Shown here: positions 1 to 4,629 of the stretch, piece after piece
How the letters are laid out: each line of letters begins with the position of its first letter
How positions within the stretch are numbered: the stretch's first letter is position 1
Notes under the pieces: model-generated
What the model saw: the letters and a program-made list of their open reading frames with translations, nothing else
The model's database searches: none
Told to the model about the DNA's origin: nothing
Translations under genes and position numbers: made by a program
From: CAYIEH01 sp964362385
GTDB lineage: Bacteria > Patescibacteriota > Minisyncoccia > UBA6257 > UBA9933
Length of the DNA: 5,083 nucleotides
Direction of reading: 5' to 3'
Assembly (NCBI GenBank): GCA_964362385.1
Contig: CAYIEH010000033.1
Coordinates: forward strand, 1 to 5,083

Positions 1-816
1 ATAGTGAAACAAAACGGCTTTGTCGGCATTGATATTGATTTTGAAGCAAAATAACACGAGTCAATAAATTATTTTTCAACTTTCCTTTAAGGTCTTTACC
101 AGCGCCTGGGCAACAAATGGGTTTATTGCACCGTTGAGGCGCGCATGCCGCTTGAGGACCGCTTTAGTCCCGGCGCGGCCATTCCTCCCGATGCGACCGA
201 TTATGCCAACGATTTCATCGCGATGAACCGGTACTGCGACCGCGTGGAAATTATGGCCTACGACCAGGGCACTATTGACGTGCGCTTAAACAATGCGCGC
301 TCGGCGCCGTACGCGCCGGTCGCCGACCCCGGGTGGGTTGAAAATTTGGTCACCTTGGCGGCGCAGACCATTTCGCGCAATAAGCTTATTATAGGCATAC
401 CGACGTACGGCTACGAGTACGCAGTGACGCCGCTCCCGGATGCCGGATATCAATACAAGGTTCTCTGGCCGTTTAATCCGAGCTACGCGACCGGCATTGC
501 CACGCAACTCGGCATCACTCCCGTTCGCACTAGCGCGAATGAAATCGGATTCACATATGACATCAATCTGCTTAAACCGCCTCCCGCAGATGAAGATTCC
601 ACATTGACCCAGCAAGTAGCCGCCACTTCCACGACAATCGCGCAAAACGCGGGTTCACAAATGACCGCCGGAGCGCCTTTCAACTACATGACCTGGAGCG
701 ACGCGTTGGCAATTGCCGACAAAGTCGCGCTGGCGCGCAAATTGGGCGTGCGCGGCGTCGCAATTTTTAAATTAGACGGCGGAGAAGACCCGGGGATGTG
801 GAGTGTGTTGAAATAA
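1..816 (+). pseudogene. GH18 glycoside hydrolase (chitinase/YaaH-like), 5'-truncated by the window and broken by two in-frame TAA codons
   Basis: The frame is open from base 1. Codons 6-15 read GFVGIDIDFE, the GH18 active-site strand (family motif DxxDxDxE). The proton-donor Glu is codon 15 and the first Asp of the motif is Val here. TAA codons follow at 52-54 and 88-90, yet homology continues in the same frame on both sides: NYFSTFL, then GLYQRLGNKW, VEARMP, the MAYDQ motif (MxYD) near 256-270, IIGIPTYGYEY, and a C-terminal strand around GVRGVAIFKLDGGEDPG. The natural stop is TAA at 814-816. GH18 enzymes cleave beta-1,4-linked N-acetylglucosamine polymers such as chitin or peptidoglycan glycan. 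A 223-codon frame restarts at ATG 145 with a fair GAGG five bases upstream, but it would lack the catalytic strand. The gene is clearly more GC-rich than its neighbours and faces the opposite way. I infer a recently inactivated gene. Sequencing error or readthrough are alternatives. Confidence 0.82.
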
Positions 817-850
817 AATACGGAATAATTTCTAAAATAAGCGAAGCGAA

Positions 851-890
851 TACAAAAAGAAAGCCCCGATGCCATTGCTGGTCGGGGCTT
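851..890 (-). terminator. Rho-independent terminator of the 73-aa gene
   Basis: A perfect 9-bp stem, AAGCCCCGA (861-869) with TCGGGGCTT (882-890). Read on the minus strand, the stem is capped by CCA-GCAA-TGG, a 3-bp extension with a GNRA tetraloop, plus a two-base bulge. It is followed by TTTCTTTTTG. The plus-strand side has no T-run, so it serves the leftward gene and converges on the broken GH18 gene, which has no obvious terminator of its own. Confidence 0.85.
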
Positions 891-934
891 GAATCTGCCG
901 TGTCTACAGCTTCTTCACGTTCTACTGCTTGCGG

Positions 935-1156
935 CTAGTAAAAATTTGCTCTCCAGTATACCCACACTGAGGTTTCCGTTTTGCCCTGTTTCTCACAGAC
1001 TTTGCATCGTAGAGGTAGGATACCTCCTGGCATAAGCTCAATAATAGTCTCTGGAGATGGTGCCTCTCCGATGGGGACGGTGTGCATAGTGCATCTAAAT
1101 TTACCGTCCTCATTTACTGCTCTTCCGCCATGGTATTGCCATTCTCGTAGAGCCAT
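935..1156 (-). CDS. Small orphan protein (73 aa) with candidate CxxH...CxxC metal site
   Basis: I do not recognise a family. The start is fixed by AAAGGAGG nine bases before the ATG, and the gene has its own terminator, so it looks genuinely expressed. The N-terminus is MALREWQYHGGRA. Cys22-x-x-His25 and Cys51-x-x-Cys54 make a plausible four-ligand zinc site across about 25 residues. Between them is a Pro/Gly-rich stretch (APSPETIIELMPGGILP), and the C-terminus is aromatic (VWVYWRANFY). There is no signal peptide or membrane segment, so it is probably cytosolic. It lies downstream of tRNA-Trp on the same strand, separated by a candidate promoter. Zinc-ribbon nucleic-acid binding is possible but unproven. 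The stop is TAG. Longer frames covering the same bases on either strand lack a ribosome site like this one. Confidence 0.75.
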   Translation of the reverse strand: MALREWQYHGGRAVNEDGKFRCTMHTVPIGEAPSPETIIELMPGGILPLRCKVCEKQGKTETSVWVYWRANFY

Positions 1157-1165
1157 TTGTGGTCG

Positions 1166-1173
1166 CCTCCTTT
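1166..1173 (-). promoter_or_regulatory. Strong Shine-Dalgarno for the 73-aa gene
   Basis: AAAGGAGG on the minus strand, nine bases before the ATG at 1156. This is the near-complete anti-16S complement. It decides both the strand and the start of this short gene. Confidence 0.85.
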
Positions 1174-1235
1174 CTTTTAACTTACGAGATTACTAACGGA
1201 GTACGTATTTTTGCGAAATAACTTTATCTATATAC

Positions 1236-1264
1236 AACTTACACCCATATCAATAATTTGTCAA
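1236..1264 (-). promoter_or_regulatory. Candidate promoter for the 73-aa gene
   Basis: A perfect -35 TTGACA (1264-1259) is followed after 17 bases by a weak -10 TAAGTT (1241-1236). A second possibility a few bases downstream uses TTGATA with the TATATAGATA stretch. Either choice gives a leader of roughly 70 nt before the Shine-Dalgarno. It starts just beyond the 3' end of tRNA-Trp, so the 73-aa gene need not depend on readthrough. Confidence 0.45.
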
Positions 1265-1302
1265 ATTAAAGCTAGCGGCGGATAGACGAGAAAATTTCTT
1301 TT

Positions 1303-1376
1303 TGGCGGGTCTGGCAGGAGTCGAACCTGCAGTCCTGGTTTTGGAGACCAGTGGTTTGCCATTAACCGACAGACCC
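1303..1376 (-). tRNA. trnW: tRNA-Trp (anticodon CCA)
   Basis: On the minus strand the sequence folds as a complete cloverleaf: acceptor GGGTCTG/CAGACCC, D stem GGTT/AACC with a GG-containing loop, anticodon stem CTGGT/ACCAG around loop CTCCAAA (anticodon CCA), and T stem GCAGG/CCTGC with loop TTCGACT. The discriminator base is G, as usual for bacterial tRNA-Trp, and the terminal CCA is encoded in the DNA (bases 1305-1303). Total length is 74 nt. It reads UGG only, consistent with the normal use of TGA as a stop in this window. Confidence 0.97.
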
Positions 1377-1555
1377 TTATCCCTTCCCTTTCTTTCTTTT
1401 CTCCCGCATCGGTTTTAAGCTTTGCCGAGCCGCCAGGCAGTTTTTGCACCAGCCGTAAAATTTTTTAAGATGAAGGATTTTAGGCGGTCTTAAATTTTTT
1501 ACGAATTGAAGCTTGCCGGTAAATTTGTCAAACCTTGAAAACTGAGTCATATATA
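1377..1555 (-). other. Intergenic stretch between rpmG and tRNA-Trp: AT hairpin and purine tract
   Basis: No gene found. An inverted repeat spans 1454-1503: CGTAAAATTTTTTAAGA faces TCTTAAATTTTTTACG. It gives two 7-bp helices separated by a small internal loop, around a 17-nt loop. It lacks the GC stem of a classic terminator. Nearer the tRNA, 1381-1405 is 25 uninterrupted pyrimidines on the plus strand, so the tRNA leader is purine-only there. A minus-strand frame crossing this stretch runs into the tRNA and I reject it. Confidence 0.5.
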
Positions 1556-1714
1556 TTATTTTTTAACCTCTTTGTGGAGGGTGTGTTTTTTGTCCCATTT
1601 GCAGTACTTTTTTAATTCTATCTTTCTTTCGGTGGTTTTGATGTTTTTGCGCGACCAATAATTAAAACGCTTGCAGACCGAACATTGAAGTTTTATAAGA
1701 TTTTTTTGGGGCAT
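1556..1714 (-). CDS. rpmG: 50S ribosomal protein L33
   Basis: A 52-aa protein whose whole length matches L33, a small basic protein of the large ribosomal subunit. It begins MPQKNLIKLQCSVCKRFNYW, continues with KTTERKIELKKYC and ends KHTLHKEVKK. Cys11 and Cys14 form the first zinc knuckle and Cys38 starts the second. The expected fourth Cys is Asp41 (CKWD rather than CxxC). Start ATG at 1714, stop TAA at 1556-1558. No Shine-Dalgarno precedes the ATG; instead an extended -10 ends six bases before it, so the mRNA may be leaderless. tRNA-Trp follows on the same strand about 180 bases on. rpmG, tRNA-Trp, secE and nusG cluster in many bacteria, but no secE is seen here. Confidence 0.95.
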   Translation of the reverse strand: MPQKNLIKLQCSVCKRFNYWSRKNIKTTERKIELKKYCKWDKKHTLHKEVKK

Positions 1715-1720
1715 GGGTAT

Positions 1721-1749
1721 ATTTTAACAAACCTTGATTATAAAATCAA
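1721..1749 (-). promoter_or_regulatory. Promoter of rpmG, likely giving a leaderless transcript
   Basis: -35 TTGATT (1749-1744), 17-base spacer ending in TGT (extended -10), and -10 TAAAAT (1726-1721). Six bases separate the -10 from the ATG at 1714, which puts the predicted transcription start on the A of the start codon. This agrees with the absence of a Shine-Dalgarno. A TATAAT a few bases upstream is an alternative -10 but has no matching -35. Confidence 0.55.
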
Positions 1750-1755
1750 ATCAAT

Positions 1756-1787
1756 TCAATTATTTAGGCGGTGTGCGTCGTGCCGCC
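1756..1787 (+). repeat. REP-like repeat, copy A (3' side of the transposase)
   Basis: A GC-rich island in an AT-rich spacer: GGCGG (1767-1771) pairs with CCGCC (1783-1787) around a loop containing GCGTCGTG. The CGG...GCGTCGTGCCGC part matches copy B at 16 of 18 positions. The AT-rich flank plus core (1756-1783) matches copy C in the same orientation over about 27 bases, with six mismatches or gaps by eye. Its position just past the transposase stop fits a RAYT-associated repeat. Confidence 0.6.
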
Positions 1788-1803
1788 GTTTGCTGTAATT
1801 AAT

Positions 1804-2466
1804 CTATTCAAGAAAAAATTCATTATTTTTTTCAAAATCTCTTGATGACCAAAATAATAAACTGTCCAAAAAACCAGATGGATCGTCTATAAAATCTGAA
1901 ACCAAATCTTTGTCTATAATAAAATTATTTGTTTTGCCCGACATCTCAGCAAGACTTGACCAAGGATAATTAATAAGAATTTTTCGTGCACTTCTTATAT
2001 TTCTCAATTTACCCCATCTCCATTCCGGAAAATGTTCATCAAGACTATTGAGAATTATATATTGAAGCATAACTTGCAAATATCCATCATTATAAATATG
2101 TTTTGACTTCGATCTACTTTGAAAAAGAACTCCTTTTCTATTATATTTTAAATTAAAATAAGTAGTATAAGCTGCAAAAATCTTATTTAAAAATTTTGCC
2201 ATTTTTTGGGCATCAACGCATTTTATCAAAAAATGAACATGGTTCTTCATTAAAATATAGCTTAATATTGAAACTAAAGATTCTTGCGGCATGTGCGGCA
2301 CGACGCGCTCCGTAGAATTATAACGACGAAGTTCTACTGAGCTTATGTTATTAAAAGCTCTCAAACCTAATAAAAATCTTTTGTAATCAATGGCGCTATT
2401 AAAAATATTCCGACCATCAACTCCTTTGCTATAAATATGATAAATTTCTCCTTCTGCAAAACGCAT
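1804..2466 (-). CDS. IS200-like / REP-associated tyrosine transposase (HUH, Y1 family)
   Basis: A 220-aa protein of the Y1 transposase family, which nicks and rejoins single-stranded DNA through a tyrosine. The N-terminus GEIYHIYSKGVDGRNIF matches the usual opening (YHI...RG...R..IF), followed by DYKRFL. The metal-binding HUH motif is His76-Val-His78 in ILMKNHVHFLIK. The FQSRSKSKHI segment corresponds to the family's FQgRyKs motif. The helix GYLQVMLQYIILN carries the candidate nucleophile, Tyr129 or Tyr136. Nothing is visibly broken. The start ATG lies 10 bases after the thymidylate synthase stop, behind a weak AAGG, so it may be co-transcribed with dcd and the synthase. The gene is AT-rich except at codons 52-58, which carry an inverted copy of the flanking repeat. 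The stop is TAG. The RAYT label, rather than plain IS200, is inference from the repeats. Confidence 0.88.
   Translation of the reverse strand: MRFAEGEIYHIYSKGVDGRNIFNSAIDYKRFLLGLRAFNNISSVELRRYNSTERVVPHMPQESLVSILSYILMKNHVHFLIKCVDAQKMAKFLNKIFAAYTTYFNLKYNRKGVLFQSRSKSKHIYNDGYLQVMLQYIILNSLDEHFPEWRWGKLRNIRSARKILINYPWSSLAEMSGKTNNFIIDKDLVSDFIDDPSGFLDSLLFWSSRDFEKNNEFFLE
2295..2312 (-). repeat. REP-like repeat, copy B, inverted and inside the transposase gene
   Basis: On the minus strand it reads CGGAGCGCGTCGTGCCGC. It shares 15 contiguous bases with copy C and 16 of 18 with copy A, but in the opposite orientation to both. It encodes residues 52-58 (TERVVPH) in the linker before the HUH motif. It is a GC-rich patch in an otherwise AT-rich gene. 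Confidence 0.6.
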
Positions 2467-2469
2467 ACC

Positions 2470-2496
2470 TTAATTATTATGCGGAGCGCGTCGTGC
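2470..2496 (+). repeat. REP-like repeat, copy C (5' side of the transposase, in the 3' end of the synthase gene)
   Basis: The AT-rich flank TTAATTATTAT followed by CGGAGCGCGTCGTGC (2482-2496) parallels copy A in the same orientation. It overlaps the final codons and TAA stop of the thymidylate synthase gene and reaches to within a few bases of the transposase ATG. Confidence 0.6.
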
Positions 2497-3940
2497 AGTC
2501 AATAACTAGGTCTTGCGTATATTTTAAATTATTCTTCAAAGCCGTTTCCGCCTTGGCCAGTTCTGCTCCCAAATAAGCGGCGTGCGGCATAGCCGAAACA
2601 TAAAAAATTATTTTATCTATAATCTCTTCTGCGCTTTTCCCTTCCCATTTTAAATTGGCCGGGTCGTTGGAATTATAAACTTTTATTAAACCGCCGGACA
2701 CATCAATAATGAAATTACCCCGCGGGTCCCAAACGCACTGCAATTTGGGATTTTGGCTTAATATTTTCTTAGCTTCCTCCCAATTTCTTTCGTAAATATG
2801 AGCCGAAGCGGAAATGATTATCATCGGGCCTTTTTGCAGTTTTAATTTTGGATTTTTTTTATTGACTTCATTGATAATTAATTTTTGTAAAGCCAAAACG
2901 CCAAAAGCGTTTTCCGGCCAGCCCAAAAACATGTCATTAGAACGGACATAAACAGTCAAGAATAGTTTACCGTCTTGCGTCAGAACCTGCGCCAAATCCA
3001 AACAAGGCGGATTTTCAGATTGGCGGTCTATCTCAACCTTCCAAGTGGAAGCCACCGCTCTTCTGGAAAAAGGAGTTTTGGCGATTAAATCAATAATGTC
3101 TTGAATCTGATCAATGGCTTCGTAATCCCTCAATCTTTGACCATAAGTATATTTAACGCCCTTGACTTTCGCAGAGGTTGTTAAAGTGGGAATATAATCG
3201 TCAATCTGCTTTTTTGTTAATTTAAAATATTCCGGCAAATAGGGATTATCTAAATCCTCGTCTTCAATAACCGCAATTAAATCAACGAGCTCTTTCTGTC
3301 TTTCTCCATATTGGGAGCCCTTGATTTTCCCGAAAGCCATTATATTTTTTAGAATATCAATCCAGCATTCAGCAACCTTGCTTCTTCGCGCGACAAAAAC
3401 AGCCGATTCTGACGGCAGTTCCAAGTTTTCCGTTTTTTTTGGTTCGGCAAAAATAAAAATTTCGTTTTTTTGAGGATTTTTTTGAAAATTGTTATTAATC
3501 GCCGCTTGAATTTTTTTAGAATCGTGAACGCCGATTAAATCAATCGCTTTAACCCTGGAACGAAACAAATTTATCTTATCAATCGGAATCTCTCTTTCTA
3601 TCCTCGCTTGCCCCGATTCTTTAATATAATGGTTTTCATCAACTCCGTTTTTTAATAAATTAAGAAAAGCCCGGCTACTTTTTGTTTCTTCAATCGCTCC
3701 TTCGTTTCCGCAAAGAATCAGTGTATCTAAAAATGGATGAGCCAAAACATTTCTAATCATGGAAGAAATTCCCAAATCACTGCTGTATAACTGGCCCAAG
3801 GCCGCATAAGTGTTTTTATCCAAATCTTTGGCAATAATTTCTTTTAAGGTCCAATGACAAACCACCCCGACATTGGAATTTTTGTTGCCGATTAAAAGCA
3901 GGTCTTTATATCTCACCGGCCAATTAGAGAGAGAATCCAT
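2477..3940 (-). CDS. Thymidylate synthase, MtrA-like / TS / DUF4346 fusion
   Basis: A 487-aa, three-part protein. Residues about 1-150 resemble archaeal MtrA (DLGISSMIRNVLAHP, DTLILCGNE, FLNLLKNGVD, VKAIDLIGVHD). Residues about 180-400 are a thymidylate synthase core. Landmarks are YGQRLR (266-271), catalytic Cys313 in NPPCLDLAQ, R333-S-x-D336 and Asn344, and His381-x-Tyr383, which matches the HxY that contacts deoxyribose in E. coli ThyA. Residues about 400-477 resemble DUF4346 (WDPRGNFIIDVSGG, HAAYLGAELAKAE, YTQD). The enzyme should methylate dUMP to dTMP in the cytosol; the C1 carrier is not evident. At the MtrA position of the corrinoid-binding His there appears to be Glu84, so B12 binding is unlikely. 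It starts 14 bases after dcd with no Shine-Dalgarno, so it is probably translated from the dcd transcript. The last residues, CTTRSA, are encoded by a repeat shared with the transposase flank. Confidence 0.88.
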   Translation of the reverse strand: MDSLSNWPVRYKDLLLIGNKNSNVGVVCHWTLKEIIAKDLDKNTYAALGQLYSSDLGISSMIRNVLAHPFLDTLILCGNEGAIEETKSSRAFLNLLKNGVDENHYIKESGQARIEREIPIDKINLFRSRVKAIDLIGVHDSKKIQAAINNNFQKNPQKNEIFIFAEPKKTENLELPSESAVFVARRSKVAECWIDILKNIMAFGKIKGSQYGERQKELVDLIAVIEDEDLDNPYLPEYFKLTKKQIDDYIPTLTTSAKVKGVKYTYGQRLRDYEAIDQIQDIIDLIAKTPFSRRAVASTWKVEIDRQSENPPCLDLAQVLTQDGKLFLTVYVRSNDMFLGWPENAFGVLALQKLIINEVNKKNPKLKLQKGPMIIISASAHIYERNWEEAKKILSQNPKLQCVWDPRGNFIIDVSGGLIKVYNSNDPANLKWEGKSAEEIIDKIIFYVSAMPHAAYLGAELAKAETALKNNLKYTQDLVIDCTTRSA

Positions 3941-3954
3941 AAGATTTTAAAATA

Positions 3955-4518
3955 TCAAAACAAATTTTTTGTATCCGCTTGCGTGGGTTTTTTTTGTTTT
4001 AGATAAAGAGATTTTCTTCTTTTATTGTAAGGCACTTCCGAAGGCGATGATAAATATTCAACGGCAATCTGACAGATATACATTCCCGGATAAAGAGTTA
4101 CGGCCAGATTTGATTGATTGCTGATTTCCAAAGTTAGTGTGCCTTCAAAACCCGGGTCAACATAGCCGGCCGAGTGAACCAAAATACCCATCCGCGCCAG
4201 AGAACTCTTCCCTTCCACTCTCAACGCCATATGGGCCGGCACTTTAACGTATTCTTTGGTGCTGGCCAAAACAAAACCACTCGGATGCAAAACAAAATAA
4301 TCATTATCGCTTTTCATTTTGTATTCTTTCATATAATCTCCGGGCAAGCCGTTTCTAATATCAATTAAAGACTGCTTTTCAATATGAAAAACCTTGAAAA
4401 TCGGGCTTAATTTCAAATCAATGGAAGCCGGGCCTATCTGCTCGCGTTTCAGTTTGGGGATAAATTCCAGTCCCTCGCTTTTAATGGCTTTTTTGATGTC
4501 GCGGTCCGAAAGAATCAT
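3955..4518 (-). CDS. dcd: dCTP deaminase (possibly bifunctional with dUTPase activity)
   Basis: A 187-aa protein matching Dcd from end to end. It deaminates dCTP to dUTP, or directly to dUMP in bifunctional members, in the cytosol. Visible motifs: start MILSDRDIKKAI, IGPASIDLKLS (28-38), GKSSLAR (103-109) with the triphosphate-side Ser and Arg, VDPGFEG (120-126), TLEISN with catalytic Glu131, YPGMYICQ (143-150), and a C-terminal PYNKRRKSLYLKQKKPTQ that aligns with the family lid. I chose the ATG at 4518 because the family starts here; the frame extends to a TTG at 4596, but that extension is unrelated and runs through a terminator hairpin. One residue before Ala-Gly (family HxTAG/H) seems missing: HSAG. 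The next gene is thymidylate synthase, so the pair feeds dTMP synthesis. The stop is TGA. Confidence 0.95.
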   Translation of the reverse strand: MILSDRDIKKAIKSEGLEFIPKLKREQIGPASIDLKLSPIFKVFHIEKQSLIDIRNGLPGDYMKEYKMKSDNDYFVLHPSGFVLASTKEYVKVPAHMALRVEGKSSLARMGILVHSAGYVDPGFEGTLTLEISNQSNLAVTLYPGMYICQIAVEYLSSPSEVPYNKRRKSLYLKQKKPTQADTKNLF

Positions 4519-4525
4519 TAAGGAA

Positions 4526-4554
4526 ATTTTACCAAAATCTCTCCGGCTTGTAAA
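4526..4554 (-). promoter_or_regulatory. Promoter of dcd-thymidylate synthase, likely leaderless
   Basis: -35 TTTACA (4554-4549), a 17-base spacer ending TGG (extended -10), and -10 TAAAAT (4531-4526). Only seven bases lie between the -10 and the dcd ATG, so transcription should begin one or two bases before the start codon. No Shine-Dalgarno is present, as expected for a leaderless message. The -35 sits in the T-rich tail of the preceding terminator. Confidence 0.65.
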
Positions 4555-4604
4555 TAAAAAATCTCCCTTTGGTTTTTCGTTATTAACGAATTCCAATGGG
4601 AGAT
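4551..4604 (-). terminator. Rho-independent terminator of the 66-aa gene
   Basis: A long hairpin between the 66-aa gene and dcd. Outer arms ATCTCCC/GGGAGAT and TTGG/CCAA are separated by one mismatch. The inner part is the perfect 15-base palindrome TTCGTTATTAACGAA (4576-4590). On the minus strand the stem ends GGGAGAT and runs into TTTTTATTTA. Both the stem and the T-run therefore point to termination of leftward transcription before dcd. Confidence 0.8.
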
Positions 4605-4629
4605 AAATACGAGGTGAAGAGGTGAAGAT

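Larger units (their letters stand above)
1756..2496 (-). mobile_element. Putative RAYT/IS200-like element bounded by imperfect direct repeats
   Basis: The single transposase gene is bracketed by repeat copies A (1756-1787) and C (2470-2496), which point the same way. Typical IS200/IS605 elements lack terminal inverted repeats and target duplications, and RAYT transposases act on REP palindromes. Direct repeats carrying a GC-rich core therefore fit either element ends or REP sites. I infer the boundaries only from these repeats; the exact insertion points cannot be fixed from this window. Confidence 0.45.

Noticed and set aside
814..816. Reassignment of TAA to lysine to explain the GH18 gene
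   Set aside because: TAA also ends this gene, rpmG, the synthase and the 66-aa gene at places that fit natural termini.
922..1113. A second minus-strand frame overlapping the 73-aa gene
   Set aside because: It lies in another frame of a gene with a consensus ribosome site and has none of its own.
981..1196. A plus-strand frame opposite the 73-aa gene
   Set aside because: No ribosome site or promoter on that strand; it is antisense to the better supported gene.
1261..1449. A 62-codon minus-strand frame starting at GTG 1449
   Set aside because: It runs through the whole tRNA-Trp gene, has no Shine-Dalgarno and no recognisable domain.
1764..1803. Copy A hairpin as a terminator for the transposase transcript
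   Set aside because: On the minus strand the stem is followed by TAAATAATTGAATTG, not a T-run.
1756..2496. CRISPR-like array from the three repeats
   Set aside because: Spacing is irregular, one copy is inverted, and the intervals are coding sequence.
4519..4596. A 26-residue N-terminal extension of Dcd from TTG 4596
   Set aside because: The family starts at MILSDRDI, the extension crosses a terminator hairpin, and the promoter lies within it.
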